Position numbers and translations under genes: made by a program. Under the pieces are notes generated by a model. It did no database searches and was not told the origin of the DNA. It was given only the letters and a program-made list of their open reading frames with translations. Shown piece by piece: positions 35,763 through 44,286 of a stretch of DNA of 64,000 nucleotides (the first letter of the stretch is position 1; each line of letters begins with the position of its first letter). The stretch is taken from positions 1 to 64,000 of the forward strand of contig JAITWW010000093.1 in the NCBI GenBank assembly GCA_031285085.1, read 5' to 3'. The stretch comes from Candidatus Methanofilum arcanum. GTDB taxonomy: Archaea > Halobacteriota > Methanomicrobia > Methanomicrobiales > Methanospirillaceae.

Positions 35763-36722
35763 ATGTCACAGGAGCGACTTTTGCATAATGTCAGAAGTGT
35801 GATGATACTGGCTGGATATTCTGTATCAGAAGACTTCACCATGCGTCCAAAAAGCTTTGATATCGTGGCAAATAATGGAGAAGAAATCCTCGTAATTAAG
35901 GTTGTTTCTCACATTGATAGTATTAATGAAGAGATTACCCATGATCTTAGCATTATTGCAGAGCAGTTGCAGGGTTCCCCTCTTATCGTTGGTGAGCGAA
36001 CCCGCGATTCAGATCTTGAACGAGGGGCTGTTTACGTGCGATATGGTATCTATGCAATATCATACCCAACACTCCATGACTATGTTGTAGATCATGCTCC
36101 TCCTCTCATCTTTGCCTCACCAGGGGGGTTATATGTCAATATTAGTGGTGAGCGCCTTCGCGAACTTCGCCAAGAGTATAGTCTTTCTCTTGGAGATCTT
36201 GCCCAAACCCTTGGTGTTTCTCGCCGTGCTGTTGCAAAATACGAATCTGGCATGGGAACAACTATTGAGATTGCAATAAAAATCGAAGAGATATTTGATC
36301 ATGGGGTTATTGAATCGGTTGATCTTCTCGCATTCAACCCAGAACAGCATTCACACCGCATTTCTCATTGTGAATCTGCAGCGCGCAAGCAAACACAGCA
36401 GCATGAGAAAGTGATCTCCTTCCATCAGTTTTTGAAAGAACTGGGCATGGAACTCTATGAAACAAGGCGAGCGCCATTTCAGGCGATGCTTAAGTATGAT
36501 GGAAATACCATTCTTGCAGGGTACGGCACCGGTCAAAAAACAATGAAGCACGCAGACATCATTGGCAATATATCATCAATTATTAATGGATATGGCCTGT
36601 GCGTGTTATCAGATAGCTGTCCGAAACGAAAAATCGGAAAAGTGCTTGTTATGGATGAATCTTCACTCTACAAAATTGAGGAAGCTGATGAACTCATATC
36701 AATGATGAGCTGTCCTTCCTAA
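35763..36722 (+). CDS. Archaeal HTH-type transcriptional regulator
   Basis: A 319-residue protein with the layout of the archaeal family listed as putative HTH-type transcriptional regulators. The N-terminal domain (1-125) contains restriction-endonuclease-like strands (FDIVANNGEEILVIKVVSHID). A lambda-repressor-type helix-turn-helix at about 130-190 (LRQEYSLSLGDLAQTLGVSRRAVAKYESG) follows, then a C-terminal domain of unknown fold. No catalytic signature is certain in the first domain. It lies upstream of the thermosome gene on the same strand, about 160 bp away, which would suit a role in controlling it, but this is inference. Confidence 0.85.
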   Translation: MSQERLLHNVRSVMILAGYSVSEDFTMRPKSFDIVANNGEEILVIKVVSHIDSINEEITHDLSIIAEQLQGSPLIVGERTRDSDLERGAVYVRYGIYAISYPTLHDYVVDHAPPLIFASPGGLYVNISGERLRELRQEYSLSLGDLAQTLGVSRRAVAKYESGMGTTIEIAIKIEEIFDHGVIESVDLLAFNPEQHSHRISHCESAARKQTQQHEKVISFHQFLKELGMELYETRRAPFQAMLKYDGNTILAGYGTGQKTMKHADIIGNISSIINGYGLCVLSDSCPKRKIGKVLVMDESSLYKIEEADELISMMSCPS

Positions 36723-36835
36723 CCGCCTACATCTGCATGCCATATGCTATGATATGGTTATGCGTTTCACTTCTCTTTTTTTCCTTTTTTTTGCTGACCC
36801 TTAAATACCCTTGCATGAAAAATAAGACATAGGAA

Positions 36836-36846
36836 CTTATATATAG
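36836..36846 (+). promoter_or_regulatory. TATA box of the thermosome gene
   Basis: CTTATATATAG is about 45 nt upstream of the ATG at 36887. A purine-rich GGAG lies about 9 nt before the ATG, so the mRNA should have a short leader of some 15-20 nt, unlike the leaderless CDC48 gene. The T-rich stretch at 36777-36793 upstream probably ends transcription of the HTH gene. Confidence 0.6.
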
Positions 36847-36886
36847 AAGCCCTAAACAACATTAATGTCACACTGGAGATATTAAC

Positions 36887-38530
36887 ATGTCAATGCAATT
36901 AGGAGGACAGCCTATCCTCATTCTGAAGGAAGGAAGTTCACGAACTCGTGGACGCGATGCACAGAGTATGAATATTGCAGCTGCGAAGGCTGTTGCAAGT
37001 GCAGTTCGCACGACTCTGGGGCCGAAGGGTATGGATAAGATGCTGGTTGACACCATTGGTGATGTTGTTATCACAAATGATGGTGTTACCATTCTCAAAG
37101 AGATGGACATTGAGCACCCTGCAGCCAAGATGATGGTTGAAGTCGCAAAGACTCAGGATGATGAGGTCGGAGACGGTACAACATCTGCTGTGGTTGTTGC
37201 AGGCGAACTTTTGAAACGTTCAGAAGAACTTCTTGAACAGGATGTTCATCCCGCAATCATTGCCCAGGGATACCGCCAGGCAGCAGAAAAAGCGCAGGAG
37301 TTGTTACAAACTATCGCAATTGATGTCACTCCTGACGATTTTGAAACACTGCGTAAGATTGCTGACACTGCAATGACAGGTAAGGGTTCAGAGTCTGCAA
37401 AAGATAATCTTTGCGAACTTGTTGTCCGCGCAGTTACCATGGTCGCTGAGGATGATGGCACTGTTGACACAGAAAACATCAAGATCGAGAAAAAAGTTGG
37501 TGGTTCTATTGAAGATTCCACGATCGTTGAAGGAATGTTGATTGACAAGGAACGTGTTCATCCAGGCATGCCTGCAAAGGTTAGCAATGCAAAAATTATG
37601 CTCCTGAATGCAGCAGTTGAGTTCAAGAAAACCGAGGTTGATGCCGAGATCAGTATCACAAGCCCAGACCAGCTCCAGGCATTTCTTGACGAAGAAGAGC
37701 GCATGATAAAGGCGATTGTTGAGAAGATCACCGCAACAGATGCAAATGTCTTGTTCTGTCAGAAGGGTATTGATGATATTGCACAGCATTATCTTGCAAA
37801 AGCAGGCATCATGGGCATTCGCCGTGTCAAAAAGAGTGACATGGAAAAGCTTGCACGTGCAACTGGAGCAACTATAGTATCAAGCATTGATGCAATTTCT
37901 GATACAGAACTTGGAGAAGCAGGAATTGTTGAAGAGCGCAAGCTCTCTGGGGAAGAGATGATCTTTGTTGAAGAGTGTAAGAATCCAAAGGCAGTGTCAA
38001 TCATTGTACGCGGTGGCACAGAACATGTTGTTGCTGAACTTGATCGCGCCTTAGAAGATGCGCTTCGTGTTGTTGGTGTCGTGCTTGAAGATAAGAAATG
38101 CGTTGCTGGTGGCGGTGCTCCAGAGGTTGAGCTCTCACTGCGTCTGCGTGAATACGCTGCATCTGTTGGAGGACGTGCACAGCTTGCAATTGAGTCTTTT
38201 GCAAATGCACTTGAGATTATCCCACGAACCCTTGCAGAGAACGCAGGTCTTGATCCAATTGACATGCTTGTTGAGCTTCGCTCTGCTCATGAAGCAGGAA
38301 GGAAAACTGTTGGTCTCAATGTCTATGAAGGAAAGGCTGTTGACATGCGCGAAGCTGGTGTTGTAGAACCACTGCGTGTCAAAACCCAGGCAATTGCCAG
38401 TGCAGCTGAGGCAGCTGTCATGATCTTACGCATAGATGATATCATTGCCTCTGCAAAGTCTGCCGCACCAGATATGGGTATGGAAGGTATGCCCCCTGGT
38501 GGAATGGGCGGAATGCCAGGCATGATGTAG
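36887..38530 (+). CDS. Thermosome subunit (group II chaperonin)
   Basis: A 547-residue group II chaperonin, forming double-ring ATP-driven folding chambers. Signatures are the start [36 protein letters not shown] (ATP site), [25 protein letters not shown] and the C-terminal Gly/Met-rich tail [12 protein letters not shown] that lines the cavity. Length and sequence are standard. Only one subunit gene is in the window; others may lie elsewhere. GGAG before the start codon and the TATA box upstream indicate an independent transcript. Confidence 0.97.
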   Translation: MSMQLGGQPILILKEGSSRTRGRDAQSMNIAAAKAVASAVRTTLGPKGMDKMLVDTIGDVVITNDGVTILKEMDIEHPAAKMMVEVAKTQDDEVGDGTTSAVVVAGELLKRSEELLEQDVHPAIIAQGYRQAAEKAQELLQTIAIDVTPDDFETLRKIADTAMTGKGSESAKDNLCELVVRAVTMVAEDDGTVDTENIKIEKKVGGSIEDSTIVEGMLIDKERVHPGMPAKVSNAKIMLLNAAVEFKKTEVDAEISITSPDQLQAFLDEEERMIKAIVEKITATDANVLFCQKGIDDIAQHYLAKAGIMGIRRVKKSDMEKLARATGATIVSSIDAISDTELGEAGIVEERKLSGEEMIFVEECKNPKAVSIIVRGGTEHVVAELDRALEDALRVVGVVLEDKKCVAGGGAPEVELSLRLREYAASVGGRAQLAIESFANALEIIPRTLAENAGLDPIDMLVELRSAHEAGRKTVGLNVYEGKAVDMREAGVVEPLRVKTQAIASAAEAAVMILRIDDIIASAKSAAPDMGMEGMPPGGMGGMPGMM

Positions 38531-38610
38531 AGATAGAGTGGAAAAAACTTCTTATTTTTTATCTTTCTAGCTTCTAAAAAAGTGACTGTTTTTAAAGATT
38601 TATTTATATA

Positions 38611-40101
38611 TTATTCTTGGTTGAGCTTGTCGATGTACGACTCATAATGATGAATCTTGGCACTTACTGGAAATGGAATACCAAGGGTACTGATAATTGC
38701 CTCTCCTTGGCCAAGTGTCTGGATCTCGATCATCATCTTTGTCAGATCCTGTTTCGCACTTGTTGCCATGATCTGACGATCGTACTGATCAGAGAGGCCC
38801 ATAATGACTGAGGTATTCATCTGAGCAAGGAGATGACGATCGATATTTTTTGGTTGTTGAGTTATGGCACACACACCCACACCAAATTTTCGGCCTTCCA
38901 TAATAAGCTCACGAAAAATCTGAGCTCCCACTGAGTTTTCTCCAAGTACTCGTTGTGCCTCTTCAATCGCAATCAGTACCTGGCGTGTATCAGGTCCTTC
39001 TATCGCTCGCTTTTTGCATGCATCCATGATCGCACGAGTAATGACAGCAACAATGAATAATTCTCCTTGTTCACTTATCTGAGGAATATCGATAAGCACA
39101 ACTTTTTTTTGAAATAGTTTTTGTACAATGGCCTGCACAGATGATGTCTCTTCAGTCATAAAGAGCTGACACCGCTTTATTAGATCTTCAATATGACGTT
39201 GAATAACACGGAGAGCATCTGGCTTAAGGCTACGTAGACGATGCACAATTGCTGGGTGATTACCAAGATAGGCAGTTGTCTTCATTGATGAAGGGAGTGA
39301 TTCCACATCTTCGTTCATAAAGAAATCAATAATGTCCTCTCCAGGATATGGAAGGAGAGAGAAAGTAACCTCTTGCTGAGCATGATTCAGAGGATACATC
39401 AGTTCAAGGTCTGTTGCCAAAAAATTATGATAAGAAAGACTCAATTTCTCTAATCTATTTCTGGCGATGATATCATCACTGCGCACAGAAAAAACCGAGA
39501 GATTTTCTCTTTTTTTCTTGTAGTGCAACAGTCCATAATGTACAGTTCCGTCTGCTTCCCGAAGACCTGTCACATATTCACCGTGTGAATCAATCAGCAA
39601 GAGGCCGAAGGGTTGATCCCGCATTACCGATGCAGCAAGTACCTTCATGAAGTTACTCTTCCCCATACCGGTTGTTGCAAAGATTCCCATATGTTGTGTC
39701 AATATCCTTGCATGAAGAGATATTGGAACTTCTTCGAGGAGGCCCATGCCCGAACGCATCTTTCCAATCTCAATCTCTCCCATAATTCGTGTCAAAAAGG
39801 TGAGATCATCTGTAGTTGGGTATCGGATGGCCGATCCTGTTGTTGGTGTTGTCCGTGGTGGATGAAAAATTGTTTTTTCATCAACAAATCCAAGAGGATA
39901 TGCAGTAATTTTGATCGTACAGGGAGGAACAGGTGCACTTTCTTTTGCAGATTCTATCTCGGTTACTTTTGCAAAGAAGCGCAAATTTCGAACATTATCA
40001 TCAACGACAATAACATCCCCTGCATATATTGGAGATCCTGGGGGGACGTAAAAAAGGTATGAAACCAGCGAACCGGAGGCAAGAGTAAAGTGAGGAATCA
40101 T
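38611..40101 (-). CDS. HerA-like DNA translocase ATPase
   Basis: A 496-residue ATPase of the HerA/FtsK superfamily. A HAS-barrel beta domain (1-120) leads into the P-loop TTGMGKSN at 143-150, Walker B LIAIEEAQRVL at about 387-397 and a conserved QQPKNIDRHLL sensor region. HerA forms hexamers and pairs with the nuclease NurA in DNA-end resection. No NurA gene is adjacent, so the partner is coded elsewhere or this is a HerA paralogue. It overlaps no neighbour and is probably transcribed alone. Confidence 0.88.
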   Translation of the reverse strand: MIPHFTLASGSLVSYLFYVPPGSPIYAGDVIVVDDNVRNLRFFAKVTEIESAKESAPVPPCTIKITAYPLGFVDEKTIFHPPRTTPTTGSAIRYPTTDDLTFLTRIMGEIEIGKMRSGMGLLEEVPISLHARILTQHMGIFATTGMGKSNFMKVLAASVMRDQPFGLLLIDSHGEYVTGLREADGTVHYGLLHYKKKRENLSVFSVRSDDIIARNRLEKLSLSYHNFLATDLELMYPLNHAQQEVTFSLLPYPGEDIIDFFMNEDVESLPSSMKTTAYLGNHPAIVHRLRSLKPDALRVIQRHIEDLIKRCQLFMTEETSSVQAIVQKLFQKKVVLIDIPQISEQGELFIVAVITRAIMDACKKRAIEGPDTRQVLIAIEEAQRVLGENSVGAQIFRELIMEGRKFGVGVCAITQQPKNIDRHLLAQMNTSVIMGLSDQYDRQIMATSAKQDLTKMMIEIQTLGQGEAIISTLGIPFPVSAKIHHYESYIDKLNQE

Positions 40102-40291
40102 AGAAGTGCATTTTTTCTCTCTATTTCCAGATATTTACGTGTTCGTAATGGAGTGGGTGTACAGAGATGTTCGCTGTAGTGATAGTTACATTTGGGTTAA
40201 AAATTAGGTAGACATGGAGAGGGTTTTTATAGTGTAATGCTTTCAAAATAGAAAAAGAGGTGGATGTAATGTTAGTTCTAATTTAGGACAT

Positions 40292-40831
40292 TCATGGGTT
40301 TAGTCTCGGGAACGTCTTTACTTTCTCTTCCATAGCATCTCCAACCATTCTTGCATCAATCTCTACTGGTTGACAACGATAAGCAGCGTTGGTAAACTGA
40401 CCTACTATTTCTGTTCCTTCTCTTACCTTAAGTTCTTCTTCAGTATATGTTCCTATTGGGGCCGCCTTGTGTTGATACGCGTGCGTCATTTCATGGGCGA
40501 TGGTGTTAATGGTCGTAAAGGCATCATTCATTAGATTAATATTTATATATGTTGTATTTGAATTGTTATTATACGAACCCTTACAGTCAGCACAAAGGAA
40601 ATGTGAATTTGAAGGATTTGCATACAGAATGAGAGGAGTCTCCCCAAGTACCAGAACTTTGGCAAGATAGTCGGCGATGTCTTGTATGGCATATCTCCTC
40701 TCCTCTTCCTTCAATGTGTCCCATTTAGTTCTGAAAGAAAGCAGAACCGTATTCAACTCAGCATCACACTCTGTTTTTTGCGTGTAATAACTAAGTCCGT
40801 TTTGTTGTGGAGTATTATGTGAATTTTTCAA
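40292..40831 (-). CDS. Predicted minimal zinc metallopeptidase
   Basis: A 179-residue protein with HEMTH at 113-117 after hydrophobic residues (TINTIAHEMTHAYQ). QPVEIDARMVGD about 40 residues later has a glutamate (157) placed to be the third zinc ligand. This is the layout of small gluzincins seen in archaeal and bacterial accessory genes. A CADC pair at about 80-83 may add a structural site. There is no signal peptide. It lies beside transposase and MFS fragments in a region of decay, so horizontal arrival is possible. The substrate is unknown. Confidence 0.6.
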   Translation of the reverse strand: MKNSHNTPQQNGLSYYTQKTECDAELNTVLLSFRTKWDTLKEEERRYAIQDIADYLAKVLVLGETPLILYANPSNSHFLCADCKGSYNNNSNTTYININLMNDAFTTINTIAHEMTHAYQHKAAPIGTYTEEELKVREGTEIVGQFTNAAYRCQPVEIDARMVGDAMEEKVKTFPRLNP

Positions 40832-40846
40832 TTCCTTTCCTATAAA

Positions 40847-41371
40847 CTAGGAATCTCTCTCGACCACCTTTTTCGGAGGTCTCCCTCTCCTTTGTTTTGG
40901 CTTCTTTCGTGAAACATATTCTGGTGATCATCCCTCTGGTATTTTAAATCCAAATGCCTCGCAAATATCGACCTGTGCCCCTACAAACGGCGTTATTACC
41001 TTTGCCCTGTTTGTATGCTCTATTAATCGGATCGGTCTCATTTCATCAAGTATGTCCAAAGAAGTGGAAAACGAGTCAGAAAGTATTGTGTTTTTCCAGA
41101 TATGGCGCACGTATGAACTTAAAATGAGAGAAACGAACATGCTGGAAAGTCTTTCTATCTTCCCTTCTTCAGAGCAGTTCCGTTGCCTGTTCTCCCCCAT
41201 CTGGCTCTTCATTTGAGAAAAATACTTCTCCTGCTCGTCTCTGAGTTGGTATGTCTGAAACGTTTTCATGGCATCGAAGTCCAATCCGTGAGTCATGATG
41301 GCAAAGAACCCTGAAAGTGTGCGTGCTTTCGCAACTTTTTTCTCATTCCGTTCAAATGACTTGATCAGCTA
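40847..41371 (-). pseudogene. Transposase remnant (copy 2), IS4-superfamily type
   Basis: Minus-strand translation from 41371 to 40928 gives the C-terminal part of an IS4-superfamily transposase, including GFFAIMTHGLDFDAMKTF and YQLRDEQEKYFSQMK. That last stretch has the Y-x2-R-x3-E-x6-K signature of the superfamily with the catalytic glutamate. After IPEG a TGA stops the frame, but the same frame continues SPEYVSRKKPKQRRGRPP to a TAG at 40847. Copy 1 has the matching tail with TGC at that position, so the TGA is a nonsense change. The DD part is missing on the N-terminal side, where the frame meets MFS sequence. It is non-functional. Confidence 0.8.
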
Positions 41372-41620
41372 AAATTTTCTTTTTTTCAACCCTATCTGAT
41401 AGGTTTCCAAAATACAGCATCGCAACTGTTCGAGATAGGGAAAATGCTGCAAACACTGCCCCTATCCAAAAACCCACTGCCCCAAGGTCACTTGCAAACA
41501 CTGACAAGAATGGCACAACGATACCGATGCCGATGAGAGGTAAAGACGGCAAGAGATAGGATATAGAGTGCCCGTTTTCTTGCTTGTGGTGTGTTTAATG
41601 CCTTGCTTTTATACTGCCTT
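41360..41620 (-). pseudogene. Broken MFS transporter gene (N-terminal fragment)
   Basis: Minus-strand translation near 41610-41550 gives RKRALYILSLAVFTS in one frame. After a shift near 41545, it gives LIGIGIVVPFLSVFASDLG and AMLYFGNLSDRVEKKK in another. This is the first two transmembrane helices and the conserved GxLSDRxxRK loop of a major facilitator superfamily transporter. The frame shift and abrupt end at transposase sequence show a disrupted gene. The remaining ten or so helices are not in the neighbourhood. It is in the same orientation as the transposase remnant. Confidence 0.75.
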
Positions 41621-41759
41621 CTATCTTCTGTGTTGTAGTGGTTTTTTTGGAGGTATTTTCATTTTTTATTCTTTTTCTGAAATATATCATTTATGTAATA
41701 TGGTAGATGTTAAAGAAAGAAAAAATGATTTGTTCGCAAACAGCCGTACAAATAAGAAA

Positions 41760-41768
41760 ATTTTATAT
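41760..41768 (+). promoter_or_regulatory. TATA box of the FprA gene
   Basis: TTTTATATG lies about 60 nt upstream of the ATG at 41824. A GAGGT at 41812-41816 serves as ribosome-binding site within a leader of about 30 nt, so the start is well supported. Confidence 0.5.
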
Positions 41769-41823
41769 GTTTTGTTCACAAATATCTGAATGTTTCACAT
41801 AGAGTAATAAAGAGGTATTTAGT

Positions 41824-43044
41824 ATGAAAGCAGAATCTTATAAAATTTCAGAAGGTGTGTACTGGGTTGGTTCTCTTGATTGGGATCTTCGAACATATCA
41901 TGGATATACCCTCGATGGCACATCCTATAATGCGTACCTTGTGTTTGGGGCTGACAAAACAGTCCTCATTGATAATGTGTACCCTGGTCATGGTGCACAG
42001 ATGTGGGGACGTATTGCCGATGCCTTCAAAAAGGAAGGAAAAGCTGAAAAAATAGATATCATCATTCAAAACCACGTAGAAAAAGATCATTCTGGTGTAT
42101 TACCTGAAATTCATAAGAAATTTCCCAATGCACCAATCTACTGTACAGAGGTCTGTAAGGCAGGAATTGAACGCCATTATCCAAACATCACAGACGCTAC
42201 CTATCATTTCGTGAAAACTGGAGAGGCTCTTGATATTGGTGGAAAAACACTTGCATTTGTGCAGGCTCCGCTTCTTCACTGGCCAGATTCGATGTTTACC
42301 TTGTTCGTTGAAGAAGGCATTCTTTTCCCAAATGATGCATTTGGTCAGCATCTATGCTTTGCACAGCGTCTTGACACAGAAATTCCAGAGTATATCCTTA
42401 TGGATGCTGCACAGAAGTTTTATGCAAATCTCATTGTGCCACTTACTCGTCTGTTCTTGAAAAAGGCTGAGGAACTTACAGCCCTTGATCTGCTCTCGAA
42501 AGTGAAGATGATCTGTCCATCTCATGGTCAAATCTGGACGAAACCAGAGACCATCATAAATGCATATGTTGGCTGGGCAACCGGTTCAGCAATGAAAAAT
42601 AAGGTCACTATTATCTATGACACGATGCATGGATCAACAAAAATGCTTGCTCATGCACGTGCAGAAGGTGTCATAGCCGGTGGATGTGATGTTAAGGTCT
42701 ATAATCTTCATGAAGATGAACGAAGCGAGATTGTAAAGAGCGTTCTTGAATCTAAGGCAATTATGATGGGTGTTCCAACCATTAATGATTTTCCATATCC
42801 TTCGGTAGGGGATCTTATCTACTATCTGAGAGGTCTTCGATTTGATCGCTGTGGAGAACGGTATGCAATGACCTTTGGTTCCATGGGAGGCCGGGGTGGA
42901 GCTCCTAATACGGTTGCAAAAGAACTTGAACAGTGTGGATTCACTGTTTTGGGCTCTCAAGAAGTTTTGTTCGTTCCAAATGGTGATGAACTTGACGCTG
43001 CATTTGAAGCAGGTCTTGAGATGGCAAAGAAGATCACGTCCTAA
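41824..43044 (+). CDS. fprA: FprA-type flavodiiron protein (F420H2 oxidase)
   Basis: A 406-residue A-type flavoprotein. The N-terminal metallo-beta-lactamase-like domain has the diiron ligands in HVEKDH (84-89), with further ligands around FPNDAFGQH and PSHGQIW. The C-terminal flavodoxin domain starts around residue 258 ([16 protein letters not shown]). In methanogens this enzyme reduces oxygen to water using coenzyme F420H2, protecting the oxygen-sensitive cell. Length and motifs are normal. It is monocistronic, flanked by a region of gene decay on one side and tRNA-Met on the other. Confidence 0.94.
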   Translation: MKAESYKISEGVYWVGSLDWDLRTYHGYTLDGTSYNAYLVFGADKTVLIDNVYPGHGAQMWGRIADAFKKEGKAEKIDIIIQNHVEKDHSGVLPEIHKKFPNAPIYCTEVCKAGIERHYPNITDATYHFVKTGEALDIGGKTLAFVQAPLLHWPDSMFTLFVEEGILFPNDAFGQHLCFAQRLDTEIPEYILMDAAQKFYANLIVPLTRLFLKKAEELTALDLLSKVKMICPSHGQIWTKPETIINAYVGWATGSAMKNKVTIIYDTMHGSTKMLAHARAEGVIAGGCDVKVYNLHEDERSEIVKSVLESKAIMMGVPTINDFPYPSVGDLIYYLRGLRFDRCGERYAMTFGSMGGRGGAPNTVAKELEQCGFTVLGSQEVLFVPNGDELDAAFEAGLEMAKKITS

Positions 43045-43217
43045 GTCGTTACACGTGACCCCCCTCAACTTTTTTTCATAGTTGGACAATTTCTACTCTC
43101 TCTCTTTTTCGCGCTTTGCATATTTACATTTTGAAAAAAGGAAAAATCATCCCCCATTTCAGACAACAAGAAAAAAACGTGAAAATAGCGGCTCATTCAC
43201 TGGGAGTTATTAGAAAG

Positions 43218-43227
43218 TTATAAATAG
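43218..43227 (+). promoter_or_regulatory. TATA box of the tRNA-Met gene
   Basis: TTATAAATAG is about 33-42 nt upstream of the first base of the tRNA, suggesting transcription starts about 10 nt before the mature 5' end. Confidence 0.6.
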
Positions 43228-43259
43228 AACACTCATCAAACATTATATCTCACAATAGA

Positions 43260-43334
43260 AGCGAGGTGGGGTAGTTAGGATATCCCGACGGGCTCATAAC
43301 CCGTAGATCGATGGTTCAAATCCATTCCTCGCTA
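43260..43334 (+). tRNA. Initiator tRNA-Met (CAT)
   Basis: The 75-nt sequence folds as a tRNA: acceptor AGCGAGG/CCTCGCT with discriminator A, a D arm GGG...CCC, anticodon arm ACGGG-CTCATAA-CCCGT with anticodon CAT, and a T arm GATGG-TTCAAAT-CCATT. The A1-U72 pair and the three consecutive G-C pairs at the base of the anticodon stem are hallmarks of the archaeal initiator, distinguishing it from the elongator. CCA is not encoded. No intron is present. Confidence 0.92.
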
Positions 43335-43406
43335 TTATTTTCTTGATTTTGCTTGCACTCTTTTAATTTTTGAACTTCTTCATTATAAATTATATTTAAT
43401 TAAAAA

Positions 43407-44240
43407 TTATTCTTCTATATCTTCTTTTGGAGAAGATTTAGATAACTCAGTTGCAAGCTGAGACATAATTGAACGAGAAAATGAGCTTGTAGATGGGTAG
43501 ATATCAGCGAGCCATAATATAATATCACGGCGTTGTAGTTTCACCTCTGTTTTTCCCCATTCCAAAATATGCGTGGCACTCTTTTTTGGCCCTTCTGGAA
43601 GACTTGGAGCAAACTTTTCAAGAGGAAATTGTATCTCATAGTATGTCTTGAGGATATCTTTTTTATCAGAGGTTATATTATCTCCATCACCTCTATTTTT
43701 TAATCTCGTCTTTCTGAATTCTCTTAAAATATTTTCTTTTGTCAGCCCTCTCAGGGAAAAAAAGAGAAATGGATCATTGTCAATGCATTCTCCAAGATAA
43801 TAATATGCAGAAGCAGCATGTTTGCATGGTTCACCATAGTCAGGACATGTGCATTGCACCATCATCTGTTCATACTCTGGAATAATGTCTACTCCTGATT
43901 TTTCACGCACAGTATCTGCAAACTCTTCTAATAGCTTCCCAGCAAAAAGGCAACTCATCCATACTGGCTGTGACTTAAGCCAGTCTAAGATAATTTTTTT
44001 TTCTTCTGAGGTATACTGGGGAAAGGTGATAGTAACGCGATATGTCTGCGAACCCATAATGGTCGCTTCTATACCATCCTCTGTAAATATAAATGATCGA
44101 ATCTGACCCTGGCGGGCATATGATCGTCCTCGAGAAAGTCGACCAACATCTCCCACCTCCTCCATAAGATCAATGAACTCTTCACCCCACCATTCACTCC
44201 CAACTCCCCCTCGTTGTGATTTAAGCCGAAATATATTCAT
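43407..44240 (-). CDS. SWIM zinc-finger protein, partner of SNF2 ATPase
   Basis: A 277-residue protein with a SWIM domain, C-x-C-x6-C-x-H (C130, C132, C139, H141, in CTCPDYGEPCKH), a zinc-binding fold that contacts DNA or proteins. The preceding 100 residues (SRGRSYARQGQIRSF and GSQTYRVTI) form the usual beta region before SWIM in prokaryotic SWI/SNF-associated proteins. The C-terminal half is helical and charged. It follows the large SNF2 gene 46 nt downstream on the same strand. This association is widespread in bacteria and archaea and suggests a two-protein DNA translocase module whose target is not known. Confidence 0.88.
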   Translation of the reverse strand: MNIFRLKSQRGGVGSEWWGEEFIDLMEEVGDVGRLSRGRSYARQGQIRSFIFTEDGIEATIMGSQTYRVTITFPQYTSEEKKIILDWLKSQPVWMSCLFAGKLLEEFADTVREKSGVDIIPEYEQMMVQCTCPDYGEPCKHAASAYYYLGECIDNDPFLFFSLRGLTKENILREFRKTRLKNRGDGDNITSDKKDILKTYYEIQFPLEKFAPSLPEGPKKSATHILEWGKTEVKLQRRDIILWLADIYPSTSSFSRSIMSQLATELSKSSPKEDIEE

Positions 44241-44286
44241 TTTCCCACCTATTCGTCCTGATCAGGTGCTGCACCTAATCTCTTCT

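Noticed and set aside
40928..40930. TGA in transposase copy 2 as a selenocysteine or recoding site
   Set aside because: The position is Cys in copy 1, which might suggest Sec, but the gene lacks its N-terminal half. The simplest reading is a nonsense mutation in a decaying gene.
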